A DNA stretch of 64,000 bases from Ascoidea asiatica (Eukaryota; Ascomycota; Saccharomycetes; Ascoideales; Ascoideaceae): NCBI GenBank assembly GCA_001600695.1, contig BCKQ01000015.1, positions 149,528 through 213,527 on the forward strand, written 5' to 3'. Every line of letters starts with the position of its first letter. The first letter of the stretch is position 1. The position numbers and the translations under genes are program-made. Shown here in pieces: positions 8,912 through 18,722 of this stretch. Under the pieces are notes generated by a model. The model was given only the letters and a program-made list of their open reading frames with translations. It did not search any database and was not told the origin of the DNA.

Positions 8912-10978
8912 ATGTCTAATTTAAAATGGGAAAATGATAATGAAAATTTTCAAATTGAAATTGTAATTTCAAGAGCAAAAAAAGTTAAATTACCAATTTT
9001 TTTATTATCTGAAAAGGAAAAATTATTAAATATTGCAAATTGTTCAGTTTTTGATGATCCTGAAATATTAAAAAATGAAATTGAAAGAGTAACTTCATTA
9101 AATGAAAAAGAAAATCAAAATTTTATAAGTTCTATTGATTCTTCAAAATGTTTACCGAATAGTTATTCTTGTATTAATACTGATTTAGGATTTTTACCTA
9201 AAAAAATAAAAAAAAAATATATACCTTCTAATAATGATATTGATAAAAATAATGATAAAGATTGTAATAATAATGATAATAATAATGATAATAATAATGA
9301 TAAAGATAATGATATTAATGACGATAAAGCTAACGAGAAAAAAGATGAAATATTCAGACATTCATTGGTTTTTATTTTAATTACTTATGGAAATGAAACT
9401 ATAAAACTTACTCCAGTAAAAGGTTCAATTTCAAATCCAATATTTAGAAAAGTAGTAAATTTTAATGTTAAAAATTACTCAAATAATATACTTATTGAAT
9501 TATTTTGCGATATTCCAAATTATTTAATTCCTAAGGAATATTTTGAAAAATATAAAGATGATTTTGATTTAAATTATCCAAATCAAGAAATATATATTGG
9601 AGAAAAAATCCTTTATTTAAATGAAGAATTTTTTAAAAATGATAGAAAAGCTAGAAAATTATTAAATAATAGTAATGTTCCACTTCTTGTTAATAATCCT
9701 GAACAAACTTCAACTTCATTTATTTCAATGTCAATAAAAGTTTTACCACCTTTTAAATTAAAAGAAGAGGAAATTAGTTTAAAAAATTTTAAAATTATGA
9801 AATTTATTGGTAAAGGAACATTTGGTGAAGTTTATCAAGTTTTAAAGAGAAATAATGGTAAAATATATGCTTTGAAAAGTATTGAAAAATTTCATATTAT
9901 AAAAAATATTGATAAAACAAACTATCATTCATATGAAACTGGAAATGGAAATGGAAATGAAAATGAAAATGAAATTCAAAATCAAAATCAAAATCAAAAT
10001 CAAAGAGAAGCAGAAATAGAAAAAGAAAAAAAAAATAAAATAATCAAAGCAATAATTGAAAAAAATATTTTAATGAAAATGAATAATCCTTTTATTATAT
10101 CATTACATTATTCTTTCCAAACTGTTAAAAAAGTTTATTTAATAACTGATTTTATTAATGGAGGAGAATTATTTCATCATTTAAGTAAAGAAAGAATATT
10201 TAATTTATATAGAAGTAAATTATATATTGCTGAAATTATATGTGCTTTAGAATATTTACATAATTCAAATATTATTTATAGAGATTTGAAACCAGAAAAT
10301 ATATTATTAGATCACCAAGGACATATAAAACTTTGTGATTTTGGATTAAGTAAGATTTCAGAACCAAATTTAAGAAAAAATAATGAAAATATAAAAACAA
10401 TTGCAAAAACATTTACATTTTGTGGATCTTCAAATTATCTGGCACCAGAAATTTTAAAACATAAAGGATATGATGAAAAAGTAGATTGGTGGGCATTAGG
10501 TATAATATTATTTGAGATGTTGATTGGTACTACACCATTTTATAAACCTAATTTAAATGAAATGATGAGATGCATAATTAATTCTCCACTTGAATTTCCA
10601 AAAGATTTTAATTCATCTGCTAAAGACCTTATTGAAAAATTATTGAATAAAGATCCTAATAAAAGAATTGGAGCAAATAATGGAAGTCAAGAAATTAAAA
10701 ACCATTCATTCTTTGAAAATTTGAATTGGAATAAAGTTATGAATAAAGAATATGAACCTTTATTTAAACCTGATGTAAAAGATGAAATTGATTGCAAAAT
10801 AATATCAAAATATTTGGAAGAAGTTGAAGAAACTGAAGAATTGAAAGAATTTCAAGAAAGGCTGGAAATCATTAAAGGAAAATATGAATATGAGTATTTA
10901 GGTAAATCTGATCAAGTTTTGTTCAAGAATTGGTCTTTTATAGGGGAAAGTGAATTTGAAAAACATCTGAAAGCTTGA
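8912..10978 (+). CDS. divergent YPK/SCH9-type AGC protein kinase
   Basis: The 688-residue frame is complete. Residues 110-145 are an Asn/Asp-rich low-complexity tract, and about 150-285 may be the C2-like N-terminal region of Ypk/Sch9 kinases. The kinase domain has the glycine loop GKGTFG (near 299-304), Lys322 in YALK, YRDLKPEN with Asp458, DFG at 476-478, TFCG activation-loop Thr, YLAPE at 509-513 and VDWWALG. The C-terminal hydrophobic motif is FKNWSF with Ser675. Ypk kinases act downstream of TORC2 and Pdk1 on membrane lipid homeostasis. Oddities are a roughly 40-residue Asn/Gln/Glu insert between beta-3 and helix C, and a P+1 segment CGSSNYLAPE where the family has CGTPEYLAPE. The catalytic residues are kept, so it should be active. 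It may be a fast-evolving paralog rather than the main Ypk. Sch9-like is the alternative. Confidence 0.88.
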   Translation: MSNLKWENDNENFQIEIVISRAKKVKLPIFLLSEKEKLLNIANCSVFDDPEILKNEIERVTSLNEKENQNFISSIDSSKCLPNSYSCINTDLGFLPKKIKKKYIPSNNDIDKNNDKDCNNNDNNNDNNNDKDNDINDDKANEKKDEIFRHSLVFILITYGNETIKLTPVKGSISNPIFRKVVNFNVKNYSNNILIELFCDIPNYLIPKEYFEKYKDDFDLNYPNQEIYIGEKILYLNEEFFKNDRKARKLLNNSNVPLLVNNPEQTSTSFISMSIKVLPPFKLKEEEISLKNFKIMKFIGKGTFGEVYQVLKRNNGKIYALKSIEKFHIIKNIDKTNYHSYETGNGNGNENENEIQNQNQNQNQREAEIEKEKKNKIIKAIIEKNILMKMNNPFIISLHYSFQTVKKVYLITDFINGGELFHHLSKERIFNLYRSKLYIAEIICALEYLHNSNIIYRDLKPENILLDHQGHIKLCDFGLSKISEPNLRKNNENIKTIAKTFTFCGSSNYLAPEILKHKGYDEKVDWWALGIILFEMLIGTTPFYKPNLNEMMRCIINSPLEFPKDFNSSAKDLIEKLLNKDPNKRIGANNGSQEIKNHSFFENLNWNKVMNKEYEPLFKPDVKDEIDCKIISKYLEEVEETEELKEFQERLEIIKGKYEYEYLGKSDQVLFKNWSFIGESEFEKHLKA

Positions 10979-11084
10979 AGCAGTATTTAATTAATGACAA
11001 TTAATACATTTTTTTTGCTTTTTATCAATAAACATTTATTAAATAGCTGTAACTTGAATGTTTTACTGTTTTACTGTATTTGTA
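10979..11084. other. kinase 3' flank
   Basis: Short AT-rich 3' flank of the kinase gene leading into the inverted repeat. No gene is seen. Confidence 0.5.
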
Positions 11085-11245
11085 TATTGAGCACAGGTAC
11101 CGAGTGTAGACACACACAAAAACAGCGGGTTGCACTAAGTGTATTTCCATTGTTCTCTTGCGACGCATAAAAAAATAAAAAACAACAAAAAGAAGGTGAA
11201 AGAATTCAATTTTGGAAATTCTTAACCAGACACAGAAATCCATTT
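11085..11245 (-). repeat. dispersed inverted repeat, right copy
   Basis: Reverse-complement partner of about 5168-5340. It stands upstream of the LRR gene stub just as the left copy stands upstream of the intact LRR gene, and so marks the inner edge of a mirrored block. Confidence 0.75.
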
Positions 11246-11544
11246 GAATAATCATAAAATACTTGTTATACATACGTACGTTGTCTACTGACTATGATAC
11301 TATTCTCCATATTTGACATAGTTAAGTATCCTTCATTTACACTTTCTTCTTCTTTCCAAGCAGTTATATTAAACTATTCGAATAACGCTTAGCAAAGTCC
11401 ATTGGTTTTTTTTCAATAAATAATGTTATTTCTAATACAATTTAAATGACTCAAAAATGTTTTCAACTCAAAAAAAAGAGAAAGAGTTGTAAACTCACTT
11501 AAGCTTAAATACAAATTAAATCTTTTTTTGCATTCAGTAAATCA

Positions 11545-11670
11545 ATGATCAATAAACTTTCTCGTCATATTTCAAAACTAATATTTAAGTATATGACTTT
11601 AGATAAATGTTGATTATTTATTTTATTTGATAATATTAGTTTATACAAGGCTTTAACTAAGATATTTTAA
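11545..11670 (+). pseudogene. 5' stub of a second LRR/F-box-like gene copy
   Basis: Translation from the ATG at 11545 matches the first 41 codons of the minus-strand LRR gene at 2746-4626: MINKL, then KLIF, then TLDKC, then a TGA where the intact gene has Trp, then LF. A TAA follows at 11668-11670. The promoter region just upstream (11455-11520) also matches, with a shared GAGTTGTAAACTCACTTAA stretch. Beyond about 11670 no LRR sequence can be followed with confidence, so the copy is truncated as well as interrupted. It is in inverted orientation relative to the intact gene. Confidence 0.85.
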
Positions 11671-12163
11671 TTCCGGTGAAAATAAGAGTTCTTCAATTAG
11701 ATCCTAATATAAGGTAAATAAATTAAGCAAATTTAATTGAATTGAAGGCATTATATATAATAGATGATTTTAAAATAAAAAAACACATAACTTTGAATTA
11801 TGATCTAATATAAGGATATTCTTAACTTTTGTGTAATGGTCTAAAATTAAAAAGATCTTTTCAAGAAGAGTGTTGTGTTTGAGGTTTCTATATAACAAAG
11901 TAGGGTCCAATATATGGAGCTTGGAGGCTTTCTTGAAATATAAAAGATTACATTTATCATTATTGAGATTGTAAATTTATATGAATTCAAAAATTTCAAA
12001 AAAAATGGGATATGATTTATGTTTTAAATGGATAGGTAATCACTAAAAGAGTAATCCAGATTTCAACCAATATTTTCATAAAATATAGAAGAAATACAAG
12101 GAAATTGAATGGAATGAAAAAAGAATAAACATTCAAAATCATGTAATCTGAAAAAGAAAAAAA
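11671..12163. other. AT-rich spacer after LRR stub
   Basis: This may be eroded LRR gene sequence, since it occupies the position where the rest of the gene would be, but I cannot align it by eye. No other gene is seen. Confidence 0.4.
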
Positions 12164-12246
12164 TAAACCATTAAAAGAAATAGAAACAGAAGAGGACCCA
12201 TTTTTTAAAAACAGAAATTTCAAGGAGAACCAATAAACAGGACTCA

Positions 12247-12340
12247 TCCCCATTAGCTCAGTTGGTAGAGCGTTCGGCTTTTAGGGATTTGTTAATTTCG
12301 AGCAACCGAAATGTCTAGGGTTCGAGCCCCTAATGAGGAG
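12247..12340 (+). tRNA. tRNA-Lys(UUU) with 21-nt intron
   Basis: Same sequence as the minus-strand gene at 2206-2299: acceptor TCCCCAT/ATGAGGA with the C4-A69 mismatch, anticodon TTT, 21-nt intron after A37, discriminator G. A T-run follows about 10 nt downstream and fits a polymerase III stop. Confidence 0.96.
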
Positions 12341-12471
12341 TCCTTTTTTTAGTTTTATTTTTTATTATTTTTAATTATTATCTAAGTTGGTTAGGGTAAA
12401 AAGTATAAAATTTCAGGACAAACAGTTAGAACAGGGAAAAAAAAAATAAACCTTCTGAATAGTAATTAGTG

Positions 12472-12543
12472 TTCCGATACCGGGAGTCGAACCCGGGTCT
12501 CCTCGGTGAAAGCGAGGTATGATCACCGTTACACTATATCGGA
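12472..12543 (-). tRNA. tRNA-Glu(UUC)
   Basis: Identical in the folded parts to 2014-2085. Acceptor TCCGATA/TATCGGA, anticodon TTC. It is convergent with tRNA-Lys, and both end in a shared AT-rich spacer. Confidence 0.96.
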
Positions 12544-12665
12544 AAACCTTATAATTCTGTTTGGTTGTGTTTAAAGGTTGTCACGAGATGTTACTAAACC
12601 TATCACGTGTCTTGCTACTAATGTTTTGCTGGTGTTCCAGAGATAAAATCAACTAAGCATATTTT

Positions 12666-12681
12666 GCTGATTTAGCTCAGC

Positions 12682-12714
<33 letters not shown>

Positions 12715-12738
12715 TGTGTTCGATCCACAGAATTAGCA
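12666..12738 (+). tRNA. tRNA-Phe(GAA), intronless
   Basis: Acceptor GCTGATT/AATTAGC has one G-U pair. The anticodon arm around CAGACTGAAGATCTG gives anticodon GAA. The T arm is CTGTG/TTCGATC/CACAG with discriminator A. S. cerevisiae tRNA-Phe genes carry an intron and this one does not. A T-run follows at 12744-12752. Confidence 0.95.
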
Positions 12739-13825
12739 GCTATTTTTTTTTAATTTGCTTTCTAATTGTTCTCCTCATTGTTATTTGTCAATCGTTTGTT
12801 GAAAGAAGGATTTTATGTGAAGATTTAAAGAACAAGTTTAAATTCCAAAAGAATATATTCATACTCAATTTGGTAAATAACAAGCTTTTTTGCTGTTATG
12901 TGTTTCAATCATCGATTATATTACTCTTAATTATATCAAAAAGTACAATTAAAATGGCAAATTTTGGTATCAAGAATTTAACTTGATGAGAATAATTTTA
13001 TAAACAAATCATAAGATTAAGTAAATATGATTTAACAAATTATATTTTAGATTGTAATATAATGGATGAAATGAAAAGTTGAATTCATTTCAATAAAATT
13101 ATTGCTTTTTAAAAAGACACTTTCATAAATTCAAATCCAAATCATGCAGATAATGAATTTAACTTTATCCCTATATTAAATTGAAGTTTAAAATCCAAAG
13201 TTTTATCAATTTTAGTTAAGGTTCCTTCAAAAATTATAATACTTTCTTACCAATAAAAATTTTAAAAAATGGTATCAATATTTAATACTTCAATAATATT
13301 TATATATAATCATCACATTTCAAAATTGAAGATACATGAAAAAAAAAATTCCGAAGATGAAAAATTAAAAAAAGGTAAACACTATATTAGTTTATTTTCC
13401 ATTGATATATGATTTTATTTTGAAATTGTTTAAACTAGGTAAAAGTGAAATCGATATTAAATAAAATAAAATAAAAAATTGAGACCAAAAGATTATTGGC
13501 TTTTAATGTAGAAAGAAAAATCTCAGGGTCTACTTTTTCAGCAAATATCTATCAACCTCTACTCAACTGTAGCTTCTATACACATTATTTCTATGTATTT
13601 ATTTGATTGAAAACTTACTGAAACAGGATTTCTTTCAAAATAATTTGAAGCAGATATTAAAAAGAAATCAACAGTTTCATCATTAGTAAAGGATATAGTT
13701 CAGAAATTAGATTTATTGAATTGAATCTCTATCAAAGAAAACTATTTTGTTTTGTGTATGTGTATCTACCCATCACTTATACGTTATATTGTCAATTCAG
13801 AGAAACTCCAAAAAGGCAACGAAAT
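12739..13825. other. AT-rich spacer between tRNA-Phe and tRNA-Leu
   Basis: No gene is supported. The last 35 or so bases before tRNA-Leu (TTCAGAGAAACTCCAAAAA...) recur inverted beside the tRNA-Leu pseudogene at 17600-17640, showing that this flank was part of the inverted duplication. Confidence 0.6.
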
Positions 13826-13908
13826 GGAGGGTTGGCCGAGTGGTCTAAGGCGGTAGACTTAAGATCTACTGGGAAATTCCCGCGCGAGTTCGAACCTCGC
13901 ATCCTTCA
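13826..13908 (+). tRNA. tRNA-Leu(UAA)
   Basis: A class II tRNA with acceptor GGAGGGT/ATCCTTC, D arm TTGGCCGAGTGG, anticodon arm GTAGA/CTTAAGA/TCTAC (anticodon TAA), variable arm TGGGAAATTCCCG and T arm GCGAG/TTCGAAC/CTCGC, discriminator A. There is no intron. A T-run follows at 13916-13922. A broken copy lies at 17521-17599. Confidence 0.96.
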
Positions 13909-13920
13909 TTCTTTATTTTT

Positions 13921-16154
13921 TTTCAGTGCTACTATTTCAATGATCCGATTAAAGATGTTTCAATATCTTCACATAGAGATAATCTAGCTTTATTTGATAT
14001 TCCTCTAGGCTTAGATAAAGGTTTAGATTTTTCTTCTATATTATCTTTATCCGAAAAAACTAATAACAATAATGATTATGATGACGATAATAATAATAAT
14101 TTTGAAAATATTGCAAATATAGAAGATTTTAATGAAAATGATAACCGTATAATTGAATTGGATGAAAATTTAGATGATTTAGATATAAATTCAGATAATG
14201 ATGAAGCTAATGGTGAATATGGTGATTATAAATCAAAATCTTCAAAATTATCTAATCAGAACCAATCCGATAATAGAAAAAATGAAAATGATGAATTAGT
14301 ACCTCTTAATATTTCAATATCTTCTGCTTTAAAATCCGTTTCAAAATTAACAATTGAAAAATAAGAATTATGCTAATGTCGTTGATATTAATCATAAAAT
14401 TGATAATTTTAGTGATTTAGTACCAAATCCTACAAGAATTTGGCCTTTTGAATTAGATGTATTTCAAAAAGAAACCGTTTATCATTTAGAACAAAATGAC
14501 TCAGTATTCGTTGCTGCACATACTTCAATTGGTAAAACTGTTGTAGCCGAATATGCAATTGCTATGGCTCATAGAAATATGACAAAAACAATATATACAT
14601 CTCCAATAAAAGCTTTATGAAATCAAAAATTTAGAGATTTCAAAGAAATTTTCAAAGATATTGATATTGGTTTAGTTACTGGTGATGTTCAAATTAATCC
14701 TCATTCTGATTGTTTGATAATGACAACTGAAATTTTAAGAAGTATGTTTTATAGAGGTGCTGATCTTATAAGAGATGTAGAGTTCGTTATCTTTGACGAA
14801 GTTCATTATGTGAATGATATTGATAGAGGTGTAGTTTGGGAAGAAGTTATAATTATGTTACCTGAACATGTTAAATTTTTTTTATTATCTGCAACTGTTC
14901 TAAATACAATGGAATTTGCTGAATGGATTGGTAGAACTAAAAAAAAAGATATTTATGTGATTTCGACTCCAAAACGTCCAGTACCTTTAAAAATTTTAAT
15001 TTATACTAAAAAAAACAAGTATTCAAAGTTATTGATGGTCAACGAAATTTCAGTGAAATTCAATTTAAAAAACATAAAGAATTTTTTGAAAAAACTAATG
15101 AAAACTCAAATTATGATACTCGAGGAGGCCAAGGTAGCCAAAGAGGTGGAAAACCTGGAAATAATAATTATAGATCTGCTTGGGATGGTCCAAATAAAAA
15201 TACTTGGATTAATTTGGTTCAATTCCTTAAAATTAACAATCTTTTACTAGCTGTTATTTTTGTATTCAGTAAAAAAAGATGTGAAGAATATGCAGAAACT
15301 CTAATGAGTATAGATCTTACAACTTCTAAAGAAAAATTTCTTGTTAGAATGTTTATTGATAAAGCCGTTTCAAGATTGAAAAAAGAAGAAAGAGATTTAC
15401 CTCAAATTTTAAAAATGAGAGAATTTATAGCAAGAGGTGTTAGTGTTCATCATGGTGGTCTTCTACCAATTGTTAAAGAAGTTATTGAAAGTTTATTTTC
15501 AAAGTCTTTAGTTAAAGTTCTTTTTGCTACTGAAACTTTTGCAATGGGTTTGAATTTACCTACAAGAACAGTTGTTTTTGATAAACTAAAAAAAAACACA
15601 ACGGGATAAGTTTAAGAGATCTTTTACCTGGTAAATTTACTCAAATGTCTGAAAGAGCTGGTAGAAGAGGGTTAGATCCAATGGGTACTGTAATCGTAAT
15701 GACTTATAATAATCCTATAGATACAACCTCTTTCAAAAATGTAACGTTGGGAAATCCAACAAAATTGACTTCTCAGTTTAGGTTAACTTATATCATGATT
15801 TTAAATTTATTAAGAATTGAAGCTCTTAAAGTAGAAGAAATGATTAAACACTCATTCAGTGGAAATTCTTCAAGATATCTTCTTCCTGAACATGAAAAAA
15901 CTTTACTTAGTTTATAATTAAAAACAAAGCTAAAAGATATAAGCTCAAAATATGATAGTCAAGATTTTACTGATTGCCCTTACACTAAAGATGATCTTAT
16001 AAAAATGCATTCAATATTTACTGGTTATAATCTTTTAGTAACAGATATGGTAAAGAAGTCTTTCAGAAATCCTGTTCTTTTGAGAACATTTAAAGCTGGA
16101 AAATTAATTGTATTTGTGGATAATAATGGTTATTTAACACCAGGTAATTTTTGA
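13921..16154 (+). pseudogene. SKI2: decayed SKI2-type RNA helicase
   Basis: Coding similarity starts in mid-protein a few bases after the tRNA-Leu terminator, so the 5' part was lost at that junction. Pieces in three frames follow in family order: an Asp/Asn-rich linker, [22 protein letters not shown] (Walker A, with Ile where Ala is usual), [24 protein letters not shown] (DExH), [49 protein letters not shown] and the SERAGRRGLDP motif VI. A TGA follows KAL at about 14620, frameshifts occur near 14362, 15030-15240 and 15600, and a TAA lies near 15915. The last recognisable part (about 15990-16154) is the start of the region after the helicase core. Ski2 unwinds RNA for the cytoplasmic exosome. 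The functional gene must be elsewhere. Confidence 0.92.
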
Positions 16155-16223
16155 TCACGTTTTACTATTCAACAGAATAAAAAATTGAAAAAAAAAAAAG
16201 TGTTTGAAAATATCAAAAATATT

Positions 16224-16296
16224 TGGACAAGTCCGGAGTCGAACCGGAGACCTTCTGCACGCTAAGCAGACGCGCTACCAACTACGCCACATGCCC
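16224..16296 (-). tRNA. tRNA-Ala(AGC)
   Basis: On the minus strand the acceptor is GGGCATG/CTTGTCC, carrying the G3-U70 pair that identifies tRNA-Ala and one T-T mismatch at 6-67. The anticodon arm TCTGC/TTAGCGT/GCAGA gives AGC. The T arm is CTCCG/GTTCGAC/CGGAG-like with discriminator A. It lies just past the end of the SKI2 wreck. The acceptor mismatch leaves slight doubt about function. Confidence 0.9.
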
Positions 16297-16599
16297 AAAA
16301 CGATGTTTTTATTTTTATTATTAACACTAAGTTACAATGCGCTGTAAGAATTATTTTATTGCAATAAAATGATACGAAGTTGAATTGAGAAATATAAAGA
16401 AGAGCTTTGAATATTTCAGATTTGAAACAGTAAAATTAAATAATCAAATTCATTTTGCAAACATATGAATATGAACTTCATATTATAAGAAGAACCCATG
16501 TCAATATTAATTGCACCATACTTGCAAAGACTTGTTTAGCATCTTCAATTAATATGGAGCTCATTCTGGGTGCAAAAGGTCCGGGGTAAATTGAGGCCA
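16297..16599. other. spacer upstream of tRNA-Ala
   Basis: No gene is supported. A slightly GC-richer patch (GGTCCGGGG near 16580) precedes the next coding-like stretch. Confidence 0.5.
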
Positions 16600-17082
16600 A
16601 TAAAAAAAATAGGTACAGGATTTTCATATTATATTAATTTACTTGAGACAATAGAATTGAATGACTTAAATGTCCATGAAAATAGAGAGGATCTAGAAGC
16701 TAATATAAATGATCCAATAAACTGGATTTCTTCGTTGTAATCTATGCAACAACAATTAGGTTTGAAGATTAGTACTCTTATTTTTGAGGTTCCTTAAAGA
16801 ACAGCTCTTAATAGTGGAAGCCCTATTTTGAAATTACTAATATCGTATGTATCAGATTTATTATCTAAAAATTTATCAATTTCCTCATGCTTATTGGATT
16901 TAAATTTCACAACCGATATAATATTCAGAACAGAGTCCAGAAAGTTAGTTGACTCAAGGTTTTCAAATTTTATAAATAAGAGAGTAGGTATAAACACCAT
17001 AGATGTAATGAAGTTAATTTCGACTTGTAATCGATTTGATGTATCCTCCTTAGCTCAGTCTGGAAGTAGAAAATATTTATGA
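16600..17082 (+). pseudogene. unidentified decayed coding fragment
   Basis: An 84-codon open frame (16828-17082) is preceded by frames that look coding but carry stops at about 16640, 16738 and 16795. The composition (more balanced codons, hydrophobic periodicity as in LLISYVSDLL and RFSNFINKRVG) differs from the flanking spacer. I do not recognise the family, and it does not read as a continuation of SKI2. It may be part of an old insertion. Confidence 0.35.
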
Positions 17083-17520
17083 TGAAAACAAAAAAATTTC
17101 AATATAAATTTTATAAAGGAATTATTTTCGGTGATTATTAGAAACTAATAAGTACCTTTTGTAGGAAATATGAAATCAATTACCATTGTTTTATTTTACA
17201 AAACATTTTCTTGAAGACCTTTTCTCTAGCAATATAACTGACTTATATTATCCTAATATATAGTTATTTCAGCATCTTTAACTCAATGATTATATTTTCC
17301 ATTACCCTTTCATATCTTAATCTTTATCTTGTTCATAGATTAAGAATACTGAATAATCTAATCATTAGCAAATATACAGTATAATAATTGTATCACAAAT
17401 ATCTAAATGAAAAAGAAAAAATCATGTTTGAAGTTTATCATAAAGAAGTCAACGCCACTAAAAGCTGGAAAAAAGAAGACAAGCAAGTAAAACACAAAAA
17501 AAATAATAAAAAATAAAGAA

Positions 17521-17599
17521 TGAAGGATGCGAGGTTCGAACTTGCGCGGAAATTTCACAGTAGATCTTAAGTCTACCACCGCCTTAGACTCGACCCTCC
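17521..17599 (-). pseudogene. tRNA-Leu(UAA) pseudogene
   Basis: Reverse-complement relative of tRNA-Leu at 13826-13908. The acceptor and anticodon arms are still readable. The D arm has lost about four bases after GGAGGGT and two more bases in the GTGG part, extra bases lie before the anticodon stem, and a G-to-A change breaks the T stem (GCAAG against CTCGC). The flank TTTTGGAGTTTCTCTGAATT is shared with the intact gene. Confidence 0.88.
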
Positions 17600-17637
17600 A
17601 TTTCGTTGTTTTTTTGGAGTTTCTCTGAATTAACAGT

Positions 17638-17754
17638 ATGATCTTGCAACAGAAATGTATGATCTTGCAACAGAAATGCTTTCAATAAAAATTTTCTTTG
17701 TTTCAAATTCCTTACAAATGTTTCAATGCTTCAATGCTTCAATGCTTCAATGTT
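17638..17754. repeat. two short tandem repeats beside the tRNA-Leu pseudogene
   Basis: A 21-bp unit ATGATCTTGCAACAGAAATG is present twice in a row (about 17638-17680). About 40 bp on, an 8-bp unit TTCAATGC is repeated three to four times (about 17722-17750). Confidence 0.85.
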
Positions 17755-18722
17755 TAGAAAAGATTCCGCTCCGTGTCAGGATTATACTTTTCTAAATATC
17801 CGTAGTTGTTTCCGGGTGATTTCTTTTTATGTTTGGAACAGAATTAAAATGTTAATGAATTTAAACATTTTTAGATTTTTAGTTTTTTAAAATCATCAAA
17901 AGAAACAAGAAACTAAAAAAGTTTGAATCATGATTATAATTATAATTGACAATCATATTTATATTTCATTGTATTAAAACTTAAGTTTTTTCAATGATTT
18001 GGTAATCCTACTTTTATTTTAAAATATAATATTCATAAACATCTATGTTAAAAAGTATTTTGTGAAAAGGAAATTTAATTAATTTATCTTATAAAATTGA
18101 AAACAATATATAATAAGTTATCAAAACTGTGATTATTGTGATTATTGTTACTATTGTTATGATTATTCTAATTAACTTTTGAGAAAAAAAAAGGAGAGAA
18201 GTGAAAATTGATACTTGTAGCTTTGGTATTAGTGATAATTTTGTTTATCAACATCTTACTGAAAATAATGATAAAATTATTAGAACTTAAGTTATTATTA
18301 TCACCAAAAAAAGGTTGCATGAATTCTTTAATTCCATCTCTTTGATGTTTAATCTCAAGAGTTTAGATTAATGTTTTCTTCTCAAAAATCATTGATATTT
18401 TTTTTTTGCTTCTTTGAAATATTCTTTTCTCATAAATTTTATATTCTCTCAAGTGCTATTCATTTCATCTTATCTCATCTCATATATTTTATTCATATTT
18501 GAATTCTGTTAAAAAAAATCTTTAAAACGATAAGAAGAAAATCGATTTACAAATATTGCTATTAATTTAAAAAGAAAATAAAAACAGTTTATGTGATCTT
18601 TTGCTTTAATCTGTTTTATCTGCTTTATCCTTTAATTTATCTTATATCATTTGACTATATTCTATTTTGTTTATCACTTTATTTTTGTTTTTTTCTGAAT
18701 TATGGTACAAATTTAAGAATAT
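17755..18722. other. AT-rich spacer
   Basis: No gene is supported. The stretch 18120-18175 has GATTATTGT-type simple repeats. It may include the eroded promoter of the transporter pseudogene that follows. Confidence 0.5.

Larger units (their letters stand above)
12164..12738 (+). repeat. tRNA Lys-Glu-Phe cassette, left arm of a 575-bp inverted repeat
   Basis: The reverse complement recurs at 19489-20064 with only scattered differences. Similarity starts abruptly at about 12164 and ends exactly at the 3' end of tRNA-Phe (12738), after which the two flanks differ completely. The Lys-Glu part is also related to 2014-2330, where the spacer between the tRNAs is more diverged. Confidence 0.92.

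Noticed and set aside
13721-13987. 88-codon frame across tRNA-Leu
   Set aside because: The middle of the frame is the tRNA gene itself. The rest is spacer and SKI2 debris in a wrong frame.
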